From Thermomonospora echinospora (lineage in GTDB: Bacteria; Actinomycetota; Actinomycetes; Streptosporangiales; Streptosporangiaceae), in the NCBI RefSeq assembly GCF_900108175.1, contig NZ_FNVO01000013.1, forward strand, positions 124,001 to 188,000: a DNA stretch of 64,000 bases, given 5' to 3'. Shown here one piece after another: positions 42,928 through 54,600 of the stretch. Every line of letters begins with the position of its first letter. The stretch's first letter is position 1. The position numbers and the translations under genes are program-made. Below the pieces are notes generated by a model. It worked only from the letters and a program-made list of their open reading frames with translations. It did no database searches and was not told the origin of the DNA.

Positions 42928-45110
42928 TGAAGCCGCTGCTGCACGACGATCCGGTTCAGTTCGGCGTCCACGTTCTGCTCGCCCGGCTGGGCGCGGGCGG
43001 GATGGGCGTGGTGTACCTGGCGCGCTCGCCGGGCGGACGCCTGGTCGCGGTCAAGGCGGTGCATGCCGAACTGGCGGCCGACCCGGCGTTCCGGGAGCGG
43101 TTCGGCCGCGAGGTACAGGCCCTGCGGGCGGTGGGCGGAGCGTTCACCGCGCCGCTCGTCGACGCGGATCCGGCGGCGCCCCGGCCGTGGCTGGCGACCG
43201 CGTACCTGCCCGGCGTGGCGCTCGGGGACGTGGTGATGGGGCCGGGACCGCTGCCGGGTCCGGCCGTGGACGTGCTGGGGGCTGGGCTCGCCGAGGCACT
43301 GCTGTCGATCCACCGGGCGGGGATCGCGCACCGCGACATCAAGCCGTCCAACGTGCTACTCACCCGGGACGGGCCACGGCTGATCGACCTGGGCATGGCC
43401 CAGTTGCCCGGAACGGCCACCGTGCCGGGCGCGATGCCGGGGACGCCCGGTTACCTGCCGCCCGAACAGGCCGCCGGGAGTGAGGGCGGACCGGCCGGGG
43501 ACGTGTTCTCGCTGGCCGCGGTGCTCGTCTTCGCGCGCACCGGCGCCGGCCCGTTCGAGGCGGCCACCATCCCCGCCGTGCTGTACCGGGTGCTGCACCA
43601 GGACCCGGACCTGAGCGGGGTCGATGATCCGGCGCTGCGCGAATTCCTGGCGGCCTGCCTGCGCCGGAACCCGGCCGAGCGGCCCACTGCCGCCCAGGTC
43701 CTGGACTTCTTCACCGCGCGGACGGCGTCCGCGGCGGCGCACGGCGTCGCCGGCCTGCCGCCGCCGGTCATCGCGTGGATCGAGGACGTGACGCGGCAGG
43801 TGCCGCCCCCCGGGGCGCCTGCGTGGCGGTCGGCGCCGCCCCCGCAGGCGGGACGCCGCAAGGTCCTCAAGCACGCGCTGATCTGGTCGGGGGCCGCCGC
43901 GCTGACCGCGGCCGCCGGGACCGCCGGTGTGCTGGTCACGCGCGGGTCCACGACGGAGAACTCGATCGAGGTGTGGCGGCGGACCCTCCCCAAGGGCGCG
44001 CACGAACTGTTCCCGGTCGGTTCGCTGATGCTGGCGGTGGGCGCGGACCTCGGCGTCTACGCCCTGGACGCCGGAACGGGCGAGCGCCGCTGGCACCGGC
44101 CCGACCTGCGCATGCTGTCCAGCTCCAGAGTGCTGCCGGCCGGGGACGTCATCGTGGTCCAGGACCTGGCGCGCACGTACGCCCTCGACTCGGCCACCGG
44201 CGCGGAACGCTGGCAGATCCAGTCACGGTCATCGCTCGCCCGGCTCGCGGGCGACCAGAACGTCGTCTGCCTTCCCGGGGTGCGGGGCTCGCTCGGGTCG
44301 GGCGAGTTCGTCGTCGGCTACGACACCCGTACAGGCGAGCAGCGGTGGCAGCGCGGCGGCAGTGCCTTCCACGGCGGTGTCACGATCGTCAATGGCGTCG
44401 CCTACCTCGCCGTCAAGGAGGACCGGCTGACGGGAGTGGAGGCGGTGGAGACCGCGACGGGACGGTCCCGTTGGCGGACCCGGATCGGTGAGCCGGACGC
44501 CTACTTCCACGTACTGACCCCCGCCGTGGCAGGTGGGATGGTGTACGTGGCCACTTCCGACGAGCGGAGGGGCGGCCCCGGCGACCGGCTGCACGCCTTT
44601 TCCGCCGCGGACGGCCGCCCGCGCTGGACGACGCGGCTGGGCCAGTCGTCCACCTGGGGGGTGACCGAGCGTTGCCTGGTGGCGGGTGACGCCGTCTACG
44701 CCGTCACCAAGGAGGGCGTCATCCACTCCTTCGACGCGGCGACGGGCCGGCGGCGGTGGCGGCTGCCGACCGGCACGACCGTGCAGCGCCCGCTGCCGGA
44801 GATGCTGACGCCGGTACGCGATCTGATGGTGGTGGCGGCGCGGCGTACGCTGCTGGGCGTGGGGGTCTCCGACGGCCGCGTCCGCTGGCGCCGGGAACTG
44901 GGCAACGAGCCGCTGTCGCCGGTCGTCGCCGGCGGGCTGCTGCACGTGGACGCGCTGCAGATTCAGTCGATCGACCCGGCCGACGGACGGGTCCTGCGGA
45001 CGCTGTCGTACCAGGACTACCCGTCGCCGCGCAGCGACCTGCACGCGCATCGCGACCTGCTGATCTTCAGCGCCTATCCGTCCGAGGTGTTCGCCGTACG
45101 GCCCCGCTGA
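42927..45110 (+). CDS. Serine/threonine kinase fused to PQQ-type beta-propeller (second of pair)
   Basis: A 727-residue paralogue. Its kinase has GAGGMG, Lys43 and His135-Arg-Asp137 (AHRDIKPSN), but the metal loop reads Asp154-Leu-Gly instead of DFG (LIDLGMAQ). DLG kinases can be active. A membrane helix (about 310-335) is followed by a PQQ-like propeller (VYALDAGTGERRW, VIHSFDAATGRRRWRL). ATG 42927 overlaps the stop of the first kinase; AGGAG lies upstream. Tandem duplication then divergence is likely, perhaps giving two sensors that phosphorylate each other. Confidence 0.9.
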   Translation: MKPLLHDDPVQFGVHVLLARLGAGGMGVVYLARSPGGRLVAVKAVHAELAADPAFRERFGREVQALRAVGGAFTAPLVDADPAAPRPWLATAYLPGVALGDVVMGPGPLPGPAVDVLGAGLAEALLSIHRAGIAHRDIKPSNVLLTRDGPRLIDLGMAQLPGTATVPGAMPGTPGYLPPEQAAGSEGGPAGDVFSLAAVLVFARTGAGPFEAATIPAVLYRVLHQDPDLSGVDDPALREFLAACLRRNPAERPTAAQVLDFFTARTASAAAHGVAGLPPPVIAWIEDVTRQVPPPGAPAWRSAPPPQAGRRKVLKHALIWSGAAALTAAAGTAGVLVTRGSTTENSIEVWRRTLPKGAHELFPVGSLMLAVGADLGVYALDAGTGERRWHRPDLRMLSSSRVLPAGDVIVVQDLARTYALDSATGAERWQIQSRSSLARLAGDQNVVCLPGVRGSLGSGEFVVGYDTRTGEQRWQRGGSAFHGGVTIVNGVAYLAVKEDRLTGVEAVETATGRSRWRTRIGEPDAYFHVLTPAVAGGMVYVATSDERRGGPGDRLHAFSAADGRPRWTTRLGQSSTWGVTERCLVAGDAVYAVTKEGVIHSFDAATGRRRWRLPTGTTVQRPLPEMLTPVRDLMVVAARRTLLGVGVSDGRVRWRRELGNEPLSPVVAGGLLHVDALQIQSIDPADGRVLRTLSYQDYPSPRSDLHAHRDLLIFSAYPSEVFAVRPR

Positions 45111-45166
45111 CCCGGCGGGTGAATGCGGGGTGGGCGCCCGCTCGCCGCAGTCATATGGCGGGACGG

Positions 45167-46081
45167 TCAGTTGTTGTAGTTACCCATGCAGAAGACAAGC
45201 CCAAGGTTGTTCTGTTCCGCCAGGAGTTTGCCGCCCACGCTGATCCGGCATCCCAGGCCAGCCGTGGGATTGGCGCTCTGCGCGTTCAGTTGAAACGAGG
45301 TGCCGACATGCTCCGTCGGGACGAACGGCAGCTCCACGTGCCAGGGTAGCTTCACATTGCGCCGCGACACCGTCTCGCCCGTCGCCGAGTCGAAGTAGCT
45401 CACCGTCTTGGCCCGGCCCTGCCCGGTCAGCTCGTAGGCGACCGTCAGGGTCCTGCCGGTGTCCTTGGCCCCGACGCCGGGCAGGCGCTGCAGCACCAGA
45501 CCGGCCAGACCAGTGAGGACGGTCTTGGGGTCCTGCTCGTCCTCACCTCTGATCCCGCTCAGCGTGATCGAGAACAGCAGCGCGCCCCGCCGCACCTGGA
45601 TCTCGTGCTCCTTGAACCGCGAGCCCTCCGAGCCGAGCGTGGCGTAGTCGAACCAGCTCTCGTCCGCCCCCGGCACGACGTTCGTCACAAGAATCGTCTG
45701 CCGCTGGTCCTCCTGCATCCGCCGCTTGTGGTCGCGCAGCGTACCGGCGTACTCGATCTTCGCGGCCTCGGCGGTCGGCTGAAGGGCGAGCGTCAGCCAG
45801 TCACCGCCGGTGGCCGAGCAGGCCACCTTGTTGCTCCCGCCCTCGCCCAGCGTCTTGGAGGTATAGGGAAACCGCCTGTGCCCGTACCTGCGGTAGTCGG
45901 CCTCGGTGAGCAGATCGCACATCTGCTCGGTGACCCGTCCGTTCACCGGCTGCGGCCATCCTCCGGGCGGCGGGGCGGCCGTCTTCTCCCCTCCGGCGGA
46001 CTCGCCACCGGGAAGGATCCCGCATCCCGCAGTGGCGAGCAGGACCGTCGCCGCCCCGGCCAGTCGCTTCCCACGCCGCAT
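45167..46081 (-). CDS. Lipoprotein with MmpS-like C-terminal domain
   Basis: A 304-residue lipoprotein. The signal peptide and lipobox (LLATAGC, Cys20) are followed by an uncharacterised domain with cysteines Cys55 and Cys88. The C-terminal part (about 205-300: TLTVAYELTGQGRAKTVSYF, VKLPWHVELPFV, LGCRISVGGKLL) resembles the beta-sandwich of MmpS transport-accessory proteins. No MmpL transporter is adjacent. It is convergent with the kinase pair, 56 bp apart, and could be an envelope partner of those sensors. Confidence 0.65.
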   Translation of the reverse strand: MRRGKRLAGAATVLLATAGCGILPGGESAGGEKTAAPPPGGWPQPVNGRVTEQMCDLLTEADYRRYGHRRFPYTSKTLGEGGSNKVACSATGGDWLTLALQPTAEAAKIEYAGTLRDHKRRMQEDQRQTILVTNVVPGADESWFDYATLGSEGSRFKEHEIQVRRGALLFSITLSGIRGEDEQDPKTVLTGLAGLVLQRLPGVGAKDTGRTLTVAYELTGQGRAKTVSYFDSATGETVSRRNVKLPWHVELPFVPTEHVGTSFQLNAQSANPTAGLGCRISVGGKLLAEQNNLGLVFCMGNYNN

Positions 46082-46272
46082 TCTCAGCCGCCCTTCTCGA
46101 CCCTTTCCCGACGAGGGACATTAGCGGCGTCACTGCGATCCCGTCCGGATTCTCCGAACTCCCCCAGCCCCCCTCCACCCGGCGGCCCGCGCCCACCGGA
46201 GCAATCCGCCAGGACTCCAGGCACCGCCACACCACACGGGACGGTGTCGTGCGACATAGGGCCGCACGGAAC

Positions 46273-46309
46273 GGTGCCGCGGCCCCACGAGCGGCGGGGC
46301 CGCGGTACC
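46273..46309. terminator. Terminator hairpin downstream of aldo/keto reductase
   Basis: 14-bp stem (46273-46286 against 46296-46309, one G-U pair) and a 9-nt loop, just after the stop of the leftward gene at 46333. Confidence 0.8.
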
Positions 46310-46332
46310 TGTCGCCGGTCATGCCGGGCGGA

Positions 46333-47334
46333 TCACCAGGCGAACGCCTCCGGGGCAGGGCCGGGACCGGGGAAGATCTCTTCCAGGGTGGCCAGGAACT
46401 CCTCCGGCAGCTTCAGCTCGGCCGCCCGCAGCGCCGAGTCGAGCTGCTCCCGGACGCGGGGGCCGACGATCGGGCCGGTCACCCCCGGCCGGGTGAGCAG
46501 CCAGGCCAGGGCGACCTCGCCGGGCTCGAAGCCGTGCTTGTCGCACAGGTCCTCGTACGCCTGGATCCTGTCCCGCACCGCCGGGTCGTTCAGCGCCTCG
46601 GCCGTCCGCCCGCTGGAGGAGCGGGTCTGGCCGCCCTCACCGGAGGACTGCTTGCGCAGCACGCCGCCGAGCAGGCCGCCCTGCAGCGGCGACCACGGGA
46701 TGACTCCCAGCCCGTAGTTCCGGGCCGCCGGGATGACCTCCATCTCGGCGCGCCGCTCGTACAGGTTGTACAGGCACTGCTCGCTGACCAGGCCCAGCGA
46801 GTGCCGCCGCGCCGCCGCCTCGTTGGCCTGGGCGATCCCCCAGCCGGGGAAGTTGGAGGAGCCGACGTACAGCACCTTGCCCTGCTGGATCAGCACGTCC
46901 AGCGCCTGCCAGATCTCCTCCCACGGCGTACGCCGGTCGATGTGGTGGAACTGGTACAGGTCGATGTGGTCGGTGCCCAGGCGCTTGAGCGACGCCTCGG
47001 CGGCCCGGCGGATGTTCAGCGCCGAGAGCCGGTCCTCGTTGGGCCACCGCGAGCCCTCCGCGCCCATGTTCCCGTAGACCTTGGTGGCCAGCACCGTCTT
47101 GTCCCGGCGCCCGCCGCCCTTGGCGAACCACGTCCCGATGATCTCCTCGGTCCGCCCCTTGTCCTCTCCCCAGCCGTACACGTTGGCGGTGTCGAAGAAG
47201 TTGATCCCCGCGTCCAGCGCCGCGTCCATGATCGCGTGGCTGTCGGCCTCATCGGTGTACGGGCCGAAGTTCATCGTCCCCAGCACCAGACGGCTGACCG
47301 TGAGCCCCGTGCGTCCCAGTTGCGTGTACTCCAT
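46333..47334 (-). CDS. Aldo/keto reductase (second)
   Basis: A 333-residue NADPH-dependent aldo/keto reductase of the YhdN/Kv-beta-like group. The tetrad is Asp48, Tyr53 (FFDTANVYGWG), Lys85 (LATKVYG) and His130 (LYQFHHID). GPIVGPRVREQLDSAL forms the phosphate-binding loop. ATG 47334 is taken; an in-frame GTG four codons upstream is possible. It is only distantly related to the reductase at 590. A strong hairpin follows. Confidence 0.92.
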   Translation of the reverse strand: MEYTQLGRTGLTVSRLVLGTMNFGPYTDEADSHAIMDAALDAGINFFDTANVYGWGEDKGRTEEIIGTWFAKGGGRRDKTVLATKVYGNMGAEGSRWPNEDRLSALNIRRAAEASLKRLGTDHIDLYQFHHIDRRTPWEEIWQALDVLIQQGKVLYVGSSNFPGWGIAQANEAAARRHSLGLVSEQCLYNLYERRAEMEVIPAARNYGLGVIPWSPLQGGLLGGVLRKQSSGEGGQTRSSSGRTAEALNDPAVRDRIQAYEDLCDKHGFEPGEVALAWLLTRPGVTGPIVGPRVREQLDSALRAAELKLPEEFLATLEEIFPGPGPAPEAFAW

Positions 47335-47992
47335 GTCCCCACCCAAACATCTGGAGCGCGCTCCAGGTCAAACCGGTGGTCCGATTCCGGCGCCTCCGTG
47401 GCCATGACGTGGGCCTACGCGGTGGCGGTCGTCCTGGCCCTTCCCCAGGCGCTCGGGCCGTTCTCGGGCTCCGACCTTGGACACGCGTCCGGCCCGAATT
47501 CCGCGTCTCGCTCGCCTCCTCGGTCGAGGGGCCGCCGGTCCGGGCACCTGTACGGGTGGTATTTCAGGACTCCATGCTGACGGGCTGGAACGGCCCGCCA
47601 TCGGAGCGCGTCCCGGTGGACGTGGGGATGTCACCGGGAGGCTCCACCATCGCGAGAAGGTTCCGGAGCCGTTCCTTCACCCCCAAAAAAAGAAAACCAA
47701 ATATTCACTCAAGAAGGGGAACGACGTCTGCCCGATCCCCCTGCTCCCAGGAGGATTTTGAGTACCCTCGCCAAATTGACACATATTCACGACGGCAAGG
47801 CCGCACAAAGACCAACAAACACGCATATGGAACGACACTTCTCTCACGCTGCCCATCAGGTCTGGCTTTCCTTCCCTCAGGGTTCGGCCCGGCATCGGCG
47901 TGGGTAGCCGTGCGAACACGGAGAACTTCAGCGGGCCGGATGTTCCCATTACCCCGACCGCCGCTCGTCCCATCCACCACGGGAGGCCCGGC
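47335..47992. other. 658-bp gap with an AT-rich island
   Basis: No gene seen. About 47680-47870 is strikingly AT-rich for this genome, with an A-rich run near 47685. It could be a regulated promoter, a transcription stop or a trace of foreign DNA. Confidence 0.5.
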
Positions 47993-48430
47993 ATGAGACG
48001 ACGCTCTTACCTTCCCGCCCTCACCCTCGCCGTCCTCGCGAGCGCCTGCCAGTCGGCCGGCGACGCCGAAGCGAAGCCGGCCGCCACCGTCACCGTCACG
48101 CGGACGGTGCCGCCGGCCAGCACGGCCACCGACGCCCCGGGCAGCTCCGAAAAACCGACCACCGGCGAACCGGACCCCACCGACGAGAACTCCGAGCCCG
48201 CCGCCGGGAAACGGCGGCTTCCCAACGTCGTCGGGATGAACCATCAGGAGGCCCAGGACCGTCTGCAGGCGGCCGGCTTCCGCCGCCTCAGCGAGGAGGA
48301 CGCGACGGGCCGGAACCGGATCCTGCTCTGGGACCGCAACTGGGTCGTCGTCGACCAGATCCCCAAGCCGGGCTCCCGGATCCCTCTCGACACCCGGATC
48401 ATCCTCCGCTCCAAGAAGCTCACGGACTGA
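47993..48430 (+). CDS. PASTA-domain lipoprotein
   Basis: A 145-residue lipoprotein. The signal peptide and lipobox end at Cys19 (LAVLASAC). A Ser/Thr/Pro linker then leads to one PASTA domain (about 76-142: LPNVVGMNHQEAQDRLQAAG, VVDQIPKPGSRIPLDTRIIL). PASTA domains bind peptidoglycan stems or lipid II and are usually attached to PknB-type kinases; this one is free. ATG 47993 has GGGAGG upstream. It is 221 bp upstream of the giant ATPase gene and probably not in its operon. Confidence 0.85.
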   Translation: MRRRSYLPALTLAVLASACQSAGDAEAKPAATVTVTRTVPPASTATDAPGSSEKPTTGEPDPTDENSEPAAGKRRLPNVVGMNHQEAQDRLQAAGFRRLSEEDATGRNRILLWDRNWVVVDQIPKPGSRIPLDTRIILRSKKLTD

Positions 48431-48651
48431 GGCGCTCCCGCCGGATCGCCTCCCGACCGCAGGCGAAGAGGTTGATCTCGTTCACATCGATCGAATGACC
48501 GTTCGGCCATATCTCCGCTGGTCATCGGGCAGACCGGAAACACCTCATGGTCTTGACCGCTTCTGACCAATCACGGCAAACCCACCGGTAGCCACATTCG
48601 GTGGAGCTAGCGTCACACAACCGGCACCCACCGCCGTGTGCAGGAGGTCCC

Positions 48652-51600
48652 ATGACAGGTGACCCGGACGGCCCCCGCCCGGACCAGGAAACGGCCGCGT
48701 CACCGGACGGGCCGGGGCTCGATCCCCGGCAACTCACCCAGAGCGCCCTGGCCGCCCTCACCCCCGAAGACACCGAACAGGCCCTCACCACGCTCCCCAC
48801 CGACATCCGGCGCAGGGCCATGGCGGTCATCGGCCGTCGGCCCGCCAGCCGCCCCAGCCCCCGGATCGCCGAGAACCTGTTGCGGCACCTGCGCTACGGC
48901 CAACGCTCCAAGCGCTGGGAGCTGCAGATGCTGTTCGTCTACCCGCTCTGGTTCGCCCTCGACAACCCCGACGGCCTCCCGGCAGCCGACCACGCGGCCC
49001 TGCTGGATCCCGCCACCGCGCCCCAGGTGCTCGAACGAGCCCCAGCGCTGGCCCATGCCTTCGCCATCCAGGCCCCGTTGCCCCCCGCGTACCTGCGCCT
49101 GGGAGTCACCACCGCCCTGACCCGGGAGCCGGCGCTGGCTCCCCTCGCCATAGGCCTGCTCCAAGCCGAGGCCGACCGCTTCGGCCCCGACCTGGCCAAA
49201 GCCCTCCACGAAGCCTGGCGCCGCCTACGCGCCGACGATCCGGCCCTCCCCGAAACCCCTCTCGACACCTCCACCCTCTGCGCCCACGCCGCCGCCAGCA
49301 CCCACTCCCCCAACGCCACCCCGGCCGACACCCCGACCGACCCGGCCCTCGCCGACAGCGAAGACCTCGCCACCGAAGCCCCCACAGCCGACACCAACCC
49401 CACCGCCGTGGCGCCGCCCACCTCGGCCAGAACGCCCCCTGCCGCCGACGTGATTTCCGACGCCGAGACCGAGCCGCCAGCGAAGGAGGCCACTGCGATG
49501 CCGGTGCCGCCCATGGAGCCCCAGCGGGAGATCGAGGCCCTGCGCATCCGCCTGCAGGACGCGCGAGAACGCTTCGACGCGGCGGCGGAGGCCATCGGGA
49601 CGGTGTCGGCCGCGCTGTGGTCCGGTCGCCGTCCGGCGGACGACGAACTGGCCGCGCTGACTACGGCCGTCCAGGCGTTCGACGACCTGCGCGAGGCCAT
49701 CGCGGCGCTCGGCGGACGACCGGCCGAACCCACCCTCGACGCGTTGGCGGAGGCGCTGCGGGCCGCCGGTGAACGGGCCGGGCGGACCGTGGCGATCCGG
49801 GCGCTGACCACGCTCACCGGCCCCTCGATACTGAAGGCCCCGCTCAACGAGATCCGGCGGGCGGCTGCCACCGGTGCGGGCGAGGGCCTGGCCGAGCTGG
49901 CCGAGCTGATCGGGCTGTGCGCCCGCGACGACCACATCGAGCACTTCGACCGCATCGACCGGCTGGCACGAACGGCCCGCGAGCGACTGCCCGACCAGCA
50001 GCAGGCGGTCGTCACCGCGGCGATCAGCCGACTGCTGTCGGTCTCCCCGGCCGACCCCGATCCGCATGCCGGGAGTGACAACGCCCCACAGTCGGACGGC
50101 GGAGAGACCAACCCCGACCCACCGCCGGGCACCGACGGCGGTCCCACAGCCGACCCCACCCCCGGCCCGGCCGAAGAGAAACAGCCGCCCGCCAACCCCG
50201 TTCCACCACCTCGCCCCGCCCCCGAAGACACCACCGCCCCCGCCCCCATCTCTCCCAAGGAAGAACAGACCACCAGCCCCGCCCCGCCGTCTCGTCCTGC
50301 CTCCAAGGGCACCGCCACAACCGGCTCTCCCGGCAAGGAGCAGACCCCCAAACCCATCCCACAACCCCGCCCCACCCCCACCGCCCCCGACTCCGGCTCC
50401 GCTTCTCCCGGGGATGAACGGCCCACCGAGCCCACCCCGCCACCTCGCGCCACCCCCAAGGACACCGCCGTTCCCAGCCTCACTTCCCCTGAAGGGGAAC
50501 GGACCGCCGGCCCCGCCTCCCCATCTCATCCCACTCCACAAGACACCGCCGTTCCAGAACCCGGCTCTTCCGGTGAGAAGCAGACCGCCGAGTCCGTCCT
50601 GCGGCCTCGCCCTGTCCCCGAGGGCACCACTGTTCCCGGTCCCGGTCGTTCTGAGGGGGTACGGGCTGCCGAGTCCGTTCCGTTGGTGCCACGGCCCCGG
50701 CCCGTTCCCGATGACCGGCCCTTGGACGACCTGGACGAGTTGCTGGAGGCCGACGCGAGGAGCCGTTCCGGCCCGGCCGATCCGCCGGGTCGCAGGAAGG
50801 ACCGGCCCTCCGAGGCCGCCGAGGAGAGGACCCCCGCCGGGCCGCGGGCGACCGGCGGCGCCCCAGCGGCCGAGACCGTCCCGCAGGAGGAAGAGACGGT
50901 CCCGCAGCGGCCTTCGGCGGCCGATCTGGAGGCGGCGGCGCTGCGGGATGGGCGGGCGGCTCTGGCGGGATGGATCCGGACGGCGGCGGGCCGGCCGGAC
51001 GCTGAGGCCCGGGCCCGTCATGCCACGGCCATCGCGCTGGAGATGACCGAGTTCGCCGGGCGCATGTCGGCGGCCTACGTCCAGACGGCGCACGGCCTGG
51101 ACGGCGACGCGCTGGCCGGCGACCCGGCAGGGCAGGTGCTGGCCTGGGCCTCGGCGATCCGCTCCGGGGTCGTCCAGCCGACCGGCCAGTCCACCGAGCT
51201 GCTGCGCAGGCCTCCGGCGCTGGTGGCGGCCCGTCCGGGGCTGGCCGCGCTGGGCGAGGAGTTCCGCCGGGCCGCCGACGACGGCGTCTACCTGCGGCCC
51301 GGTGTGTGCGGCCGGCTCCGCGACACGGTACGCGCCGAGGAGCACCGGGCCGAGCAGGCGGGCCACGCCCAGCGCATGCTCGCCGAGGGGCCGGCGAAGA
51401 GGATCAAGTATCAGCTCGCCACCGAGGTGCTCAAGCTCGTACTGCACGAGGAGGGCGAGGTCGGGCGGCTGCTGGCCATCGTCGCCGCCGACGAGGCCGG
51501 ACGGGCCGGCGAGGCCCGGCGCGGCGTCGACGCGCTGCGCGTCGACGGGGTCGAACGGCTCATCGACGCCGCCACCCGGGAGCTGAGCCCCCGCGGTTCC

Positions 51601-54600
51601 AAGCGGCGGATCGTGGCGGGCGCGCGCCGCAAGCTGCGCGAGCACATCGACGAGGCGCTCGACATCGTCAACCGGTGGAGCGGCGCGGTGGGCGAGCAGA
51701 CGGCCACGCGTACGGACGGGGCCGCCGGCTCCGACCCGCAGCGGGTGGAGGCGCGGCTGGCCGATCTGAGACGGGCTGCGTTCGACCTCCGGGACCGGTG
51801 CCTGGCGGAGCTGGACGGGCTCGCCGGCGCCCGTGATCCGGTGCTCGGTGCGGCCGCGTCCCTGGCCCGCCGGCTGGTCGAGGACGCCCTCGCCCTGCTC
51901 GACATGAGACCGCCGGGCGCCGAACCCCGCCAGGCCGACCAGGTCGTCGGACGGGACCTGCTGCTCGCCCCGGGCATCGCCGTCGTCCCGGGATCGCTGG
52001 AACCCGCGGCCGTCCCCACGCTCGCCGACCTGAGCGCGGTCGTCGCCGCCGCACCCGACTGGACGGCCGCCTTCGAGGCCCGCGCCGAACGCGGCGACCA
52101 TGTCGGGACCGAGGCGATCATCGGTGTGCTGCGCGACGGCGATCCACGCCGGGCGGCCGCGCTGGAGCGGCGCCGCGCGTCACTGGTCGAGCTGGCCCGC
52201 CGCGACCAGCACGCGCGCGTCGAGAAGCTGCGCGACCAACTGGCCCGGCTGCGCCGCGACAGCGTCATCGGCGAACAAGACGCCACCGGCCTGGAGGGCA
52301 TGCTGCGGCCGCTGACCGATCCGGGCCGTACCGACTTCGACCAGATGGGGCGGCGGCTGGACGAGGTGGAGGGCCGGATCGGCGAGCTCACCGAACGGGA
52401 GATGGACAAGGTGCGGCGGCGGCTCGCCGACGACCTCGGCCACCCGGCGACGGCCGCCACGGCCGCCCGGATCGCCGAGTATCTGGATGGCGGCGACCTG
52501 ACCACCGCCCGGGAGTTCCTCCTCCAGGCCCGGCAGGGACGACCGCTGCCCGAGGCACCTTCCGACCCGGGGCACTTCGCCCGGTTCTTCCCGGCGTTTC
52601 CCAGGGTCTTCGACGCCCTGCAGCCACCGGGCCGCCGGGCGGCCGACCCCAGCCCGGCCATCGACGCGCTGATCGAGGCGCTGCAGGGGGACGGCCGGGT
52701 CGCCGACGCCCGGCTGCGCGAGGCGCTGGCCGAGGCCGGGCTGGACCTGGCCGCGTCCCGGCGGCGCGACCTCGGCCGGGAGGCGCTGCGGATGTGGCGG
52801 GCGGCCGGGGCCGGCCCCAAGCCGGGCGGCAACCTGAAGACGATGATCGAGCCGATCCTGCGGCTGATCGGCCTGGAGGGCGACCAGCGTCCCGGCCTGG
52901 CCGCCAAGGCGCGCAGCTGGATCGAGCTGACCGGCGTTCGGTGGCACGGGCCGGCGCTGCTGCCGGCCTTCGGTTCCCGGATGAGCCCCTCCGGCGACAC
53001 GCTGCGGCTGCTGCTGGTGTGGAACCGTCCCGGCCCGGGGAGCATCGTCGGTCTGCTCAAGGACGAGCCGCACGACCAGACGGTGCTGGTGTGGTACTTC
53101 GGCACCCTGTCCCCCGGCGACCGGCGGGCGCTGGCGGAGGCCGCCCGGCGCCACCACCGCCCGGTCGCGGTGCTGGACAACGCCGCCATCGGCTACCTGG
53201 CCTGCCTACCGGAGGCCGACTGGGGCACCACCGTCACCCTCCTGGCGCCGTTCGCCTCCAGCGATCCGTTCGCCGCCACCGGCGACGTCCCCGACGAGAT
53301 GTTCTACGGGCGCGACGAGCAGTTGCGGCAGGTCATCGACCGTGCCGGCGGCTCGTTCGTGTACGGGGGGCGGCAGCTCGGCAAGTCGGCGCTGCTGCAG
53401 GCCGCCCGCCGCCAGGTCGGCGACGGCGACCCGCACCGCGTGGTGATCTTCAAAAGCATCTCGGACGTGGGCCGGACCGCCCCGGCCGAGGCGATCTGGC
53501 CGACGCTGCGCCGCCGGCTGGCCGACGCCGGGATCGTGTCGCCCGCGCTGCCGGGCGCCGGCGGGCCGGAGGGGATCCGCCAGGCGGTCCGGGAGTGGAT
53601 CGCCGGTGACCCGCGCCGCCAGTTGCTCATCCTGCTGGACGAGGCCGACGAGTTCCTCGACCGGGACGCCGAGGGCGCCGTGTTCGCCAACGTCGGCGCG
53701 CTGCGCGACCTGATGAGCGAGACCGAGCGCCGGGTCAAGGTGGTGTTCGCCGGGCTGCACCAGACCGCCCGGTTCAAGAGCCTGTCCAACCAGCCGCTGG
53801 CCCATCTGGGCACCCCGATCTCCGTCGGGCCGCTGGCCCCGCAGGACGCCTTCGACCTGCTCACCAGGCCGCTGGCCACGCTGGGCTTCCGGCTGCCCGA
53901 GACACTGGCCGCGCGGATCATCACCCAGGCCAACAACGCGCCGGCGCTGATCCAGCTGTTCGCCTCCGCGCTGCTGAGGCAGTTGCGCGGGCGTCCGGTC
54001 GGCGAGCGCTCCCTGCCGTACGAGGTGACCCGCGACGACGTCGACGCGGTCTGGGCCGACGCCGGGCTCGCCGAGGGTTTCCGGGAACGCTTCGAATGGA
54101 CGATCAACCTGGACCAGCGCTACAAGGTCATCGCCTACACCGTCGCCCTGAACGCCCAGGGCGAGGACGCCGAGGCGGCCTTGCCGGTCGGCAGGCTGTA
54201 CGCGGAGTGCCGTGACCTGTGGTGGCCGCGGGGCTTCGCCGACTGCTCCCTCGACGCCTTCCAGGGGCTGCTGGACGAGAGCGTCGAACTGGGCATCCTC
54301 GTCCGGGAGGGCGACCGCTACCGGCTGCGCACCCCGTACATCCTCGACCTGCTGGGCGGTGCGGAGCAGGTCGAGCAGGTCCTGACCCGGGCGCAGGACC
54401 TGGAGCCGCCGGACTCCTTCGACGTCCACTCCTACCGCCCGGCCTACCTGGGAGGCCCGGACCGTTCCCCACTGACCGGCGGCCAGGTGTCGCGGCTGCT
54501 GACGCGGGCCAACCTGGTGCACGTGATCGCCGGATCGGCGGCCCTGCACCTGGAGCAAGTGCCCAAGGCGCTGCAGGACGAGGAGGAACGCCACGAGAAC

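Noticed and set aside
47680-47870. AT-rich stretch as a small foreign gene
   Set aside because: No frame in it has a plausible start and product; it looks regulatory or decayed.
49225-52101. 958-codon frame on the minus strand opposite the giant ATPase
   Set aside because: It is an antisense open frame typical of high-GC DNA. The plus strand has Walker motifs and a perfect ribosome site.
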